Translations under genes and position numbers: made by a program
Notes under the pieces: generated by a model
The model's database searches: none
Told to the model about the DNA's origin: nothing
Seen by the model: the letters and a program-made list of their open reading frames with translations, nothing else
From: Agapetus fuscipes
Taxonomy: Eukaryota > Arthropoda > Insecta > Trichoptera > Glossosomatidae
Assembly: GCA_951799405.1 (NCBI GenBank)
Contig: OX637356.1
Coordinates: 14,097,229 to 14,161,228 of the forward strand
Length of the DNA: 64,000 nucleotides
Reading direction: 5' to 3'
Shown here: piece after piece, positions 38,563 through 48,812 of the stretch
Position numbering within the stretch: the first letter of the stretch is position 1
Layout of the letters: every line of letters starts with the position of its first letter

Positions 38563-38652
38563 AAATGAATCTTTAAAATTTCAATAAATCTGTACAATTT
38601 AGATAAAAGACATACTTAGTTAATACGAGTAACACTTTTTGACAAACGGCGA

Positions 38653-39256
38653 TGTTATATTATTTTTCTAAATAACATAGAAATGACATTCCTGAAGTGT
38701 GTGTCGTGGGCCGAACGGAGCCGAACAGTCACGGAAGCGGCCGAGCTGCGCCGTGCGATCTCGTCGGGCCGTCGATTATCTCTCATTCAGTTCTCGGCAA
38801 CCAGTGAGCAGGGTCAGACGTCGGCGACCAAGCACCAAGCGGTGCGAATTTCCTGCCAGCAAAGGAATCTGCCTTGTAGACCAGAGACGGGTGCATAAGA
38901 GCGCCCACCCAGGGGCTCAAATGTGTGGAGGCGTCGGCTCAGTGGGCTGCCGCCCGCTGCCTGGGGCCCTTAGTTCGGAGCTCCAGTCAACAGAAGAGTG
39001 ATATAAAGTGACGTGTAGGCTTTCTGAAGCAGGTCTGGCCATTTATTTTTTCCCATTTCCAGTCCCTTATTAAGTGTTAAATAAACCTATTGTTGTTTCC
39101 TTTAAATCATGTTTTAATTTACAACCCTTCCCATGAACATGGCAATGCCGGAGAATGAGATTCCACGCCTTGAGGGAAGTTTATGATGTTGATGATAGCT
39201 AGCCGGGAATGCAGGTATATTGGAATCTCTCCAAAGGTACACATTTTAACATAACA
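38653..39256 (+). mobile_element. Solo LTR, plus orientation
   Basis: Starts TGTTATATTATTTTTC and ends TTTTAACATAACA (TG...CA). The GC-rich core contains GTCGGCGACCAAGCACCAAG, and an AATAAA lies near 39080. A second copy at 51682-52331 defines both ends. No TSD is visible here and there is no internal retroelement sequence. Short ORFs in it reflect composition. Confidence 0.75.
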
Positions 39257-40916
39257 GCCCTTAACATATACTTCAAAAAAAAGGGTCCAAAATTTAATTT
39301 AATTAAAATAACTAGTCACTAGTTAATTTAATATTTTTAGTGCGTTTTTATGTTTAAAACAATGTTTCACAGGCTTTTATTGTCGTTTTGGAGCTGCAAC
39401 CGTGTATGGTTAACCGTTGTGTACCATAAACTCGACATCCGGGCTCCGATTTGTCCAACAAACTGGTTAGGGGTAAAAACTTGCCACTCTGCCGCGTAGG
39501 GGTTGTTGGTAATTTAATATTCCGCCGATGTTTTACGAAGCATATTGCACCCCCGCAGCGGCGTTTGGTACATAAATTAAAATATGCACGTCCATACCAC
39601 GGGAGGAGCTGGATTTGGGAGAGATGCATTTTTAGGGGATGTTAACGATTTGATAAATATTCTGTATAATCATCATGTTTTTAAAAGTGTATTTGCGAAA
39701 ACAAAATACTTACTACTCCCTTAGAAAGTCCATTTACTCATTTTTTCGTTATTTATATAAATACTTTTTCAATTATTTAATCGATAATCTAAGTTGGAAA
39801 GATATCGTAGTAGCTTTTTTTTAGAGTTTCTGTATTTAGACAGCGACATTTTTTTTTTTTTTGAGAAGATTACGCTATAAAACCTAGAATTATCTTATTT
39901 AGGCTACTTTGTTTAATTAATTGTTTTAACTTAAAGTAAAAAAACAACAAAAAAATATTATCTGTTTGAGTAATCTGTTTAAAAAATATATATCCAGTTA
40001 AAATAATTGCATTCTTAACGTCTACGATATTTTCAGTTGACTTTAATAATAAGTTTGACTTTAGTTATTTACTAACATTTCTCATGATTTATTTTGAAAC
40101 GCAAGCTAAAGCTTTTCTTTGACTGTTGTGGCTACGCCTTCAACGATCTCTTTGGGTCTACGAAGCTTTGTCTCGCCGCACGTAGAGGTCGCAGGGTGCA
40201 TCTGCACCGCAAGCAGAAAGCTCTACGCTTTTAACTTAACCGTAGTGTTTCCACAAAATGTGTGGCAACTAAAACAGCACCTCTTTATGAGTTGATTTCC
40301 ATATAAATTATAGTGAAACGATGGGATTGAGTTAAAAACTTAATCTTTTATACTTTTAGTAGTAAAATAAACCGTAGAGTCCCGCGCACCTCAAAAATAA
40401 ATTGTATGGTTTTAAACACCGAATCGATGACTTATGAACTTTGTACCGTCCAGCTTGATAACACTGTCATCTTTAAATAAACTTTTGGGAACATATGGTG
40501 CTTTTAATGACCCTTCATTATAAACACTTTTTTTTTTCTTTTCAAAGGTATAAAGTATAAACATTATTTTTCATTTGCTTCATAGACAATGAAGTCTGTA
40601 AAATGATACGACCAGTGACCACACTCTTTATAGGGGGATATCAGATTTCTGATTGTCCGTGTTAATGTCCGTCAACAGAGAAGAGAACTAAAGGTGAAAG
40701 TGAGACGACAAAAGACAGGTGAGTTCTAGCTAAAAGCCATAGAAAAAGGATAATACACATTCTGGTAAACTAGGAGGTACTGGAATTTCATAAAAGCAAG
40801 ACATAAATAAAAGGCAAACATAAAAAAAATCACGTTAAAGCAAAGGTTTGTGAATTGACTTTGTAAAGGTTAATTTTAAATTAGAAACGTAAATAAATGA
40901 GTAAAAATACAACAGA
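39257..40916. other. No recognised gene
   Basis: 39360-39645 is GC-richer and open on both strands (91 and 64 codons) without motifs. 40080-40260 is another GC-richer stretch. Neither has a partner in the window. Confidence 0.3.
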
Positions 40917-40985
40917 AAATTTTCCTTTACAAGTTGATTTATTTCATCGAGCGCTTTCGATGTAATGACACCATTTTCAAAATAA
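40917..40985. repeat. Penelope-like end fragment
   Basis: TTTCCTTTACAAGTTGATTT, then GAGCGCTTTCGATGTAATGAC and ACCATTTTCAA, as in 38146-38335. Confidence 0.6.
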
Positions 40986-41220
40986 TAACTAACAAAACAT
41001 ACCGTGCTCTCCGTGTTGCGGGCCCCGTGGAGTGGAACAGACTGCCACCCGGAGTGAAGAACTCCAAATCTTTGGGTATATATCGCGGAGCTCTCAAGAC
41101 GCACCTTTTCAAAAAGTCTTATCCGTGATCGGAGAGGGCCCTTGAGGTGTGACACACACAAAAACGGCGCTCCCTTATCATATGTAATTAAAAATAAGTA
41201 AGCCTGTTGTATATATATAA
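40986..41220 (+). pseudogene. LINE-F (L2/CR1-like) C-terminus and 3' end
   Basis: Encodes RALRVAGPVEWNRLPPGVKN, then YRGALKTHLFKKSYP and a stop (41126-41128). The 3' UTR is CCTTGAGGTGTGACACACAC, ACGGCGCTCCCTTATC. This 3' UTR segment is the one shared with SINE1. Confidence 0.8.
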
Positions 41221-41224
41221 GAGT

Positions 41225-41312
41225 TTTAGTCTTACACGGCCGGCTGATGATGCTGGAGAGATGTTTTCCGGGATCGGTTGCTGTGGTCTATATACATCTC
41301 TCCAGCATCAAT
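41225..41312. repeat. Penelope-like fragment
   Basis: TTACACGGCCGGCTGATGATG, TTTCCGGGATCGGTTGCTGTGG, then inverted CATCTCTCCAGCATCA. It is an internally deleted relative of 32185-32489. Confidence 0.65.
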
Positions 41313-41335
41313 AACTAACATGCCTAAAATTACAA

Positions 41336-41795
41336 ATCAGCATGTGAAATGAAAAGAAAGAAGTATGTTAGGATAGGAAGAAGGGGCGGCTTATCTGTAA
41401 TGTTGATTTGTAATGTTGGCAGCTTATTCATTTATAGTATTATGTTATAATTTTTGTATAGAATATATTGACTTTTTTGACTAGATTTATTTCAAATATT
41501 TTGTTGTTTTTATATAGGTACCTGAATGTTATTTATTATTCGTACTCCTTGAGTTATAGTTTGGTATGAGGCTGACCACCCATACTGTAAAAATTGGTTC
41601 ACTCACCCCTGTTCCAGGGAAGGCTGGCAAAAGTTGCAGGGGTTACGTTCATTTGAGGTTTGGATTTTAATTTGTAAGTACACAGTCAGCATTTCTAAGC
41701 GCGAGCTTACACGTGTCTGTTTGAGTGCATGCATTTTATAATGAGCGTTGAATGTTTATGTATCTTTGCAACTTAGATTATACATAGAAATAAAT
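41336..41795 (+). mobile_element. LINE-A 3' end with ORF scrap
   Basis: 41345-41420 has the VCxDRKKxRRLICNVDL-like terminus. The full 3' UTR follows (ACTCCTTGAGTTATAG at 41547) to CAACTTAGATTATAC. The CTTTGCCAATGT segment is deleted. Confidence 0.7.
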
Positions 41796-41836
41796 CAAAT
41801 CGTCAAGTAAAAGTATGAGTTTATTTTTACGAACTT

Positions 41837-42160
41837 GACCGGTCCGTAGCTCAGTGGTAACACTGCGGACTCTCAATGGGAAGGCTGTGGGTTCGAATCC
41901 CGGCGGAGCACAAAAAATTAACCATATTTTATAATTTCAAATTTGCTCTTCGCTGGGTTAAAAAATTCATAAACCTTTACCAATGACTGGGCACCAAAGG
42001 TTCATCCAGCCTTACAGCAACTGGGTCTTGCTTGAGTATTGACGCGACCTAGCTCGTACACCTCTGCGGCAGTATAACAAGTGTCATAGACCCCTTTGAG
42101 TCTCTAGAATCTAGGGAGTCTCCCGCACAGGATTTCTTAAAAAAAAACATTAATTCAAAA
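41837..42160 (+). mobile_element. SINE1b: SINE1 head with LINE-G tail
   Basis: It has the best-preserved tRNA-like head: A box TAGCTCAGTGG and B box GGTTCGAATCCCGG. The SINE1 body runs to GGTCTTGCTTGAG. The tail then switches to ACACCTCTGCGGCAGTATAAC, CATAGACCCC and CTCCCGCACAGGATTTCTT, which is the LINE-G 3' end. Confidence 0.8.
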
Positions 42161-42191
42161 TTAATGTTCACAATGTCAATACACAAACCGT

Positions 42192-42445
42192 TAATCTAAA
42201 TCTAAGCTGCAAAGATATGTATAATTTGAGATTCATATTAAATGCATTCTCACAAGCAGACACGCATAATTTCGCGCTCACACATGGCGCATGTACAATA
42301 TAAAAAACCAAATCTCAAATGAACATAAGCCCTGCAACTCTTGCCGACCTTTCCTGAAGCAGGGATGGCATTGGCAAAGTGAACCATTTTTTACAGTATG
42401 GGTGGTCAGCCGCATACCAACCTATCAGTCAAGGAATACAAGCAA
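42192..42445 (-). repeat. LINE-A tail
   Basis: TTAATCTAAATCTAAGCTGC terminus to ACCTATCAGTCAAGGAAT. Upstream similarity with 4700-4745 continues briefly. Confidence 0.85.
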
Positions 42446-42925
42446 TTAATCCATTCAAATATATAAAACAAAGAAACTCTAAACAATTAAACAGTAAAAA
42501 ATTAAAAACATTAAACATTAAAATAATTGCGACGATTGAGTTTTTAAACCTAAAATTAAACATGGACAAGTGATACCTACTTCTTTTGAATTCGTCTCTC
42601 ATATTATTCTGAACCGGAAACTTTGATGGAATAGTTTTAACTGGGAGACGGGTGTTCGCCGGACAGCAAATTGTCAAAGTCCTGTAATGGTATTAGTTGC
42701 CGCTATGGCCGAGGGGACGGGCCTTCTAACATATTATGCATTATATCTCTACTTTTGCGATTCTAATACAGAAATCTAATCGACGTAGCATCCTGCTTAG
42801 TTGTCATTCCCACTGTTCAAGAAGATAGGATAGTAGTTAAGTACTTTATATAAATAGTATTAGACAAGATTTGTAAAGCGCCTTTTATTACAGTGTGTCA
42901 GTACAAAGGCGCTTGTCCATATGAT

Positions 42926-43436
42926 TCCTTGACTTATAGGTTGGTATGCGGCTGACCACTCATGCTGTAAAAATGGTTCACTTTGCCAATGTCACCCCTG
43001 TTACAGGGAAGGACGGCAAGAGTTGCAGGGTGTATGTCCATTTGAGATTTGGTTTTTATGTTGTAGGTTCACATGAGGCATGTGCAAGCGCGAACTTGTA
43101 CGTGTCTGGTTGTGGGAATGCATGTAATGTGAATCTCCATTGTAACATATCGCACGTTTAATAATAAAGAGAAATAACTCGAAAATTGGGAAAATCGAGA
43201 TTTTGTAATAAAACGCAAGACCAATGCGAGAAGAATAGGTAGAATGTGACAGCCGTTTAATTTGGACGAATATGACAGAGATAAAACATCGGCCGCCTTT
43301 TTTATCCCATACAAGTTGTACTGGGTGTCTGAACTTTAAACGTGATTTCCCAACATTCTTGTTTTTTGAGTTATTGCTCTTTATTATTAAACGTGCGAAT
43401 CTTTGCAACTTAGATTAGATTAGATTAGATTAGAAG
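42926..43436 (+). repeat. LINE-A tail interrupted by a MITE
   Basis: TTCCTTGACTTATAGG to CCATTGTAACATAT (43150), then ATCTTTGCAACTTAG(ATTAG)n from 43398. The gap is filled by the MITE at 43151-43397. It extends one more AGATT unit than most copies. Confidence 0.88.
43151..43397. mobile_element. MITE CGCACGTTTAATAATAAAG
   Basis: 247 bp with inverted ends of about 30 bp (CGCACGTTTAATAATAAAGA / CTTTATTATTAAACGTGCG). It is inserted in a LINE-A tail at ACATAT|CTTTGC, with AT on both sides. A 2-bp duplication is possible but ambiguous. Confidence 0.85.
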
Positions 43437-44284
43437 AGGTGAGTCTGGAGAGCTCTTTTAAATGGTCACGAATATATAAAATACTCACAAATAATCAAAA
43501 TATTGTACAAACGTTTATGTTAACCCAATTACATTTGGTGTTTTCTGATTTTCTATGTGGAGGGGCAAGGTGTAAATTTTGCCCCTCAGGGGGTATATAA
43601 ATACAAAAAACCAACAAATGGAGAAACTGCAACGTATTCTCCAATGCGAGATATGAAATACATAGATCTAGTGCCTATAGTATTTTCTCTCTCAAACAAA
43701 AGCCAACCTTCAGTAGGTGGCTTTCAATGTTGGACGACTTTCCCGTACCAAAGAAGCGAAAATCACAGGACCGCACTCACCTCAAATTGTGCCGCTGGTC
43801 CAAGATGATGCTCGTTTTCTCAGGATCCTGTGGTGCTGAGCTCTGTTCACAAACTGCCACTCTTGCAAGTTATATGTAAAACAATCACATTCACTCACAG
43901 ATTTTTACGGTTAAATTTCAAATCGGTCGAGAGACATATAAAAACGTGTCTACTTGCGAACACGACGGAAATGGAAGTCCTCAATCCATTGCTAATCTCA
44001 CGTTGCTCAGATGTCAAAAAAGTTGATACCGACATCTTGCGATTTTTATCCGCACTTTTTTCAGTTTGTACAGACCAACATGAAAATTCGCTTCTTAGAC
44101 TAATTAATTAAAAATAAAACAGATGACGCTCAATTGTGCGTCACCACTATGTTAGCAAGGTCTAGACATTTTGCAGAAATTTTGCATAAGTAGAGAAAGA
44201 GAACATTTACATCTTTTTGATTTTAAAACTAGTGTTTTTTAAAGAAACAAACTTATTTTTTTTCAGCATTTTTTATACATGTTC
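43437..44284. other. No recognised gene
   Basis: Two successive plus-strand open frames (43557-43808 and 43830-44111) carry no motif I recognise and no start context worth noting. A decayed gene or repeat cannot be excluded. Confidence 0.3.
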
Positions 44285-44622
44285 ACATATTTTAATCTAT
44301 AATCTAAGTTTCAAGGATATTTTCATTTAAAGATCTCAGATGTATGCCCACAAACCAACACGTGTAGTTCGCGCTTACAAATGCTAAATGTGTACTTACA
44401 AATAAAATTGTCTAAAAAAAGGTGTTGTCAATCTTGTCCGACAAGCTGCTCCATGGATGATCTCTTTGCGGGAAACCAAAGAGCTGTAGACATTGCTCGT
44501 TACTGGGCTAATACGGTGTGAAGCTGACACAAAGAAGAAGAATAAAATCCAAACCTCAAATGAACACAAGCCCCACAACTTTAGCCGACCTTCCCTGACA
44601 CAGGGGTGACATTGGCAAAGGA
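44285..44622 (-). repeat. LINE-A tail with an insertion
   Basis: ATCTATAATCTAAGTTTC to CACAGGGGTGACATTGGC, broken at 44408/44541 by a 132-bp insert. Confidence 0.82.
44409..44540 (+). mobile_element. Short LINE-like insert with 8-bp TSD
   Basis: AATAAAAT flanks it at 44401-44408 and 44541-44548. Its end is AAGAAGAAG. One frame gives VRQAAPWMISLRETKEL, family unknown. It is probably a heavily 5'-truncated LINE. Confidence 0.65.
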
Positions 44623-44754
44623 AACATACAATTACCAAATTAAATCACAAAGGATAATTCCGCAGTGGAATTTTTTCCATACTTTACTCCTACAAAATCT
44701 TTCTTTTCTTGCTTGTATTTGCAACAAAAATAATCAATACACACTTTCATTCCT

Positions 44755-44960
44755 TGACTTATAAGTTGGTATGAGGTTGACCACTCATGCTGTTAAGAAA
44801 AGGTCGCATCACCAACTTCACCCATGTTGCAGGGAAGTTCGCAAAAAAATTGCTGGGCTTATGTTCATTTGAGGTTTGGTTATTGAATCGTAAGTAGGTA
44901 CACATGCAGCAAGCGCCAACTTACACGTGTCTGTTTGTGGGCATTGATCTTACACAGACT
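44755..44960 (+). repeat. LINE-A tail
   Basis: TTCCTTGACTTATAAGTTGG to TGTTTGTGGGCATTGATC. It ends in the LINE-J tail. Confidence 0.75.
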
Positions 44961-45180
44961 TTGATGATGATGATGATGATTTCTTTATCAGCGCCGTTTC
45001 ATAACTCAATGTCACTCCAAGGGCGCTTAGTAATTTACTGGGCGAAAAAGTGTGTCTTCATCCTCCTCTTTAGGTCCTCAATCGTCCTAGACCTCCGGAT
45101 TTCTGGTGGTAGTTGATTCCAGGTCGCAGGGCCGGCCACTGCAAAAGCACGGTCTCTGAAAACAGTGGCAATTTTTCTAC
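44960..45180 (-). pseudogene. LINE-J (L2/CR1-like) C-terminus and 3' end
   Basis: The minus strand encodes FRDRAFAVAGPATWNQLPPE, RRSRTIEDLKRRMKTHFFAQ and a stop at 45035-45037. The short 3' UTR has a GGGCGCTTAG / GGCGCTGAT pair, then a (CAT)n tail at 44960-44982. The RT core is absent. Confidence 0.8.
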
Positions 45181-45211
45181 TTTACTGTTACTGTATCCTG
45201 CCGCCGTTCCA

Positions 45212-46494
45212 CTAGGGGTGGCCGGTACCTCCGCAGATGCGCCTCCACTTTTTTCTGTCCTTACAAACCACTTTCATTTCCTCAATATTCATTCCTTTTT
45301 CATACATACTCTTCTCTTATTTTCACTCTGCAGGTTCCATTCTTTCGCAATCACACCTATTTGGTCTAACCATTCTTTCCTCGGCCTTCCCCTTCCGCGC
45401 TTTCCTCTGACATTTCCTTTGTACACTTTCTTCGTTAGTCGTTCATCATCCATTCTTTCGAGATGTCCGAACCATCTCATCGTACTTTTTTGTACTTTCA
45501 TTCTCATATTCTCTTTTATACCACACTCGTTCATCACCCAATCATTACGTACTCTATCATTCAGTGTTTTTCCAGCCATTGCTCTCAGGTAAGCCATTTC
45601 AACCGTTCATACTATACTCAGCTCACATTCATTAACTGTCCACGCCTCACTTCCATACATCAATGTCGGAACCAATATACCATTGTGGACCGCCAATCTC
45701 ATATTCTTCGTAAGTTTCCTATTTCTTGCAATTCTTCCAATCGTTTCCATTACACTTCTTCCTCTACTAGCACGCTTTTCCAATTCTTTCGTCAATTTCC
45801 CATTCGACTCAAACTTGCTTCCCAGATAATCAAATTCTTTCACGACCTCCACTCTTGTTTCATTCAGTCTTATCTCAATTTCCTCGCATTCCTCAGTCCT
45901 GTCAAACACTAATACTTTCATCTTACTGGCATTCACTTTTAAACCGTTCTTACTAAAAGCATCATTCATTTTGGTGAGTATCATCTGGAGCTCCTTCGCT
46001 GTATCAGCCAACACTACGGCATCGTCAGCATAGAGAAGAACTCCAACATTCGTCTCACCCACTTTCACACCATAATGAGAAATTTCTGCTTCTTTCATAC
46101 AATTGTCCATGATTATGTTAAATAACCACGGACTCATTACACACCCCTGTCGTACTCCCTTGTAAACATCAAACCATTCGCTACATTTACCATCCACTCT
46201 TACACACGCCAAACTATTTTCATAGATGGCGCATATTCCATTCAGAAGCTTGCCGTTCACACCGTACTTTAGGAGTACTTTCCACATCATACCTCTGTCC
46301 ACCGAGTCAAAAGCCTTCTCGAGATCCACAAAAGCCGTGTAGACCTTCCGACCTACAGCCAGATGTTTTTCAACAATCTGTCTGAGAGTGAAGATCTGGT
46401 CTACACACCCTCTTCGTGGCATAAAGCCAGTCTGGATATCAGAAACCCCATGACCGGTAGACAGTCTCACTTTTTTTATGAGAACCTTACACAA
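45212..46494 (-). pseudogene. LINE-B reverse transcriptase ORF, one stop and one frameshift
   Basis: Encodes the RT palm to C-terminus: GRRPRRGCVDQIFTLRQIVE-type block, AFVDLEKAFDSVDRGM (about residues 55-70 of the readable part), GVRQGCVMSPWLFNI, catalytic YADD, LNASKMKVLVF-like and YGSEAWTVNE. An in-frame TGA at 45607-45609 stands where LINE-C has TGT. The frame then continues (TVEMAYLRAMAGK) to a 1-nt loss near 45296. The family terminus GGTACCGGCCACCCC and TAG lies at 45212-45214. It is 5'-truncated at about 46500, where a LINE-A scrap begins. Otherwise well preserved, so fairly young. Confidence 0.85.
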
Positions 46495-46499
46495 TTTTA

Positions 46500-46562
46500 A
46501 TATATAAATAAAACTTACACTACTTTAAATGTTAATATATCTTTACAACTGAGATTAGATAA
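46500..46562 (+). repeat. LINE-A tail, terminal 60 bp
   Basis: AAACTTACACTACTTTAAATG to CTTTACAACTGAGATTAGAT. Only the end of the unit remains. Confidence 0.6.
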
Positions 46563-47404
46563 GTTCATAGTTATATTCATGTTATTTGGCTTATTTTTCA
46601 TAAGTCAAGTAGTTATTTGTTTATACTCGTGCATACTAGCTACAGACTGTCCTAAATCAATTATTATCTGGCTCCGTTCGAATCCGCACGCAATAATTCC
46701 CAGTTAGTACTCGTAGCTAGTACTTATTTAGTAGACAGAACTTATTCAGTAGAATAGTACTTATTTAGTAGACAGGACAAGGGTTTGTTATGAAATGCAG
46801 TGTCTGCTGAGTTTCCGGGAAACGCTGTTTATTAGTTTACAACTTCTCATTTCCATTAAGGCTCAGTGCACAAAACAAACATACGTCTGTCTGCTAAACA
46901 GGAAGCTTGCAGTATGTGTATGCTGAGAGGATTTCTCATCAATACTTCAAGCATAATAAATAACCAAATAGCCACCTGAAAGGTAGGAATGAATTATTGC
47001 TGATTCACTTATTCGAGAAATCGTAGATAAAATATTTTAGTATGTGTAACTTTTCATAGTAAGTGAACTCACCAACAATTCTCTGTGGTGTCTGCACATT
47101 AACCGAATTAGAAACCAAATGAAAAAAAACAAATTTTAATATAATCTTCAACGGTGATTCGATATCACAAAGCTTTTTTTCTCAGACAAATATAAAAAGT
47201 TTACCAAGTTGAACTCAAGCACACTTTGATCTCGGCAATCTCTGAATATTTTTGCACAGAACTTTCCAGAAGAAACCATTCCAGCCAGCTTAAAACTCTT
47301 ACCCGCCATCTGTGTCTCTCCTCCATTTAAAATTGCACTTTTTTTCCCGCGGAAAACGAGCAAAATAACAGAACGGAAAAAATCCTGCTCTGCTCTCTCT
47401 TTTA
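46563..47404. other. No recognised gene
   Basis: 46690-46790 has an irregular short repeat (CTTATTTAGTAGACAG twice, CTTATTCAGTAGAA once). The rest is featureless. Confidence 0.35.
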
Positions 47405-47668
47405 CTTTCTAGTATCGTCCTCTCAGTGCTTGTTTGTCTAATGTCCATCAGAGGTAATTTCGCATGAGCAATGTTTGTATACATATGTAGAGAAACAACG
47501 TGTCTTATGAAAACTAGAAATGGATTTGAACAATATTGAAAACAACTCTCACATTATCGTGTTTTTTTTTGCTTAGATTGTATAGAATGCGATTCATGAG
47601 ACAATCTAATTGAAAAGTCATCTTTGAATCAAATGGTAGATAAACCAAACAAGTATTGAAAGGACAGT
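47405..47668. mobile_element. MITE-1 copy
   Basis: CCTCTCAGTGCTTGTTTGTC at the left, AAACAAGTATTGAAAGGACAG at the right, and the standard interior inverted relative to 1797-2045. Confidence 0.75.
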
Positions 47669-47844
47669 GTGTATACAGAGTAAGTATTTACTAAAGTTTT
47701 TGCACAGCTCAACGGTTGTTAAACGTAATTTCAGCATTTACCCAAATGAGTAACTTAAGTTTTTGCAAGTTTGTACATTTACGGAGTGAAAAAGTACATT
47801 TGTAAAAAATAATTGAAAATATTTTTTGATGAAACGCATAGACT

Positions 47845-47960
47845 TTTTTTCAGCGTTGTATTTGAGTTGAATTGCCTAAGCGCTTTCGGACTTTATCCGT
47901 TCATCTTCAGATAGGTTAACTGAGTACCTTAGAGAGAAAAATAGAGAAATCTTTTTCATT
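47845..47960 (-). repeat. Penelope-like fragment with hammerhead-like block
   Basis: The minus strand reads ATCTGAAGATGAACGGAT, AAAGTCCGAAAGCGCTTAGG, TCAACTCAAATACAACGCTG. It is parallel to 29700-29780. Confidence 0.55.
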
Positions 47961-47989
47961 ACAATTTATGGAAGAGACTTTAAGATAGA

Positions 47990-48088
47990 ACTGAGAAAGA
48001 ATAGTTAAAATACAAATTGTAAATGAAAGAGTATGTGAAAGTAAAAGTGCAAAAAGAATGTGATGAGGTGGTCAGACATGTGTAAACA
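47990..48088 (+). pseudogene. LINE-C-like ORF scrap
   Basis: GAGTATGTGAAAGTAAAAGTG, then AAAAAGAATGTGATGAGGTGG, matches the VKVKVQKNVMRWFGH coding segment of LINE-C. About 25 codons. Confidence 0.55.
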
Positions 48089-48685
48089 TTGACTTACTAA
48101 TATATAGACCGCGTGTCTCCTACAAAAGGAACATACAAATATGGACCCAACTCAACGAGAGTAAATTAACGAAAGTACAAGATTTATCACAAATAGGTAT
48201 AAACTTGTAGTGCACAAATTTTTTTTTTTTTGCATCTTCAGCCGTGCACTCTTGTGTTTAAAGCTTTATTGTTCATCTAATAGCTCGTTTAAACATTACG
48301 AGCGAGGTAAATATACTTTTGTCTCGCTCTGCCCACAGGATGAAACCAATGGATGCTACGAAATATTATTTTTGTGATAATGTAAAGCACCATACATAAC
48401 ATGATATTTTCTTGTTATGGGTGTGAACAATAATATTAAATCACTTAAAAACCATACATGTATGTACAGACCTTTTACGAGAATAACGGTAAAACATGGC
48501 TCTTGCAAAAAATGGTACCAGAGCCGATTCAGGGTAAGAATACATAATAAAACAAAAAATATTTTAATATTTAATTATGAAAAATCAAAATATAAGTTGT
48601 ATATGGTTACAGGACGAGTCAAATTTATTAATGTACAACCAATTTCGAAAACATGATTTAATTTTAATACTAAAAAAACAAATTT
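48089..48685. other. No recognised feature
   Basis: AT-rich; one 79-codon frame without motifs. Confidence 0.3.
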
Positions 48686-48812
48686 CCGTGACTTATAGGG
48701 TATGAGGCTGACCACCCATACTGTAAAAAATGGTTCACTTTGCCAATGTCACCCCTGTTTCATTTAAGGCTAGGATTTTATTTATAAGCATTCAGCATTT
48801 GTAAGCGCGAAC

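Noticed and set aside
38683..39001. Protein genes in the GC-rich block
   Set aside because: The block is an LTR with a second copy at 51682-52331; the frames are not conserved between the copies.
39354..39645. Conserved gene in GC-richer segment
   Set aside because: Open on both strands, no motif recognised, no adjacent exon-like sequence.
41837..41910. Functional tRNA gene
   Set aside because: A and B boxes are good, but the acceptor stem does not close and the sequence continues into the repeated SINE1 body; the same head occurs many times.
43557..44111. Host gene exons
   Set aside because: Two frames without recognisable domain, splice pattern or repeat partner; not enough to call.
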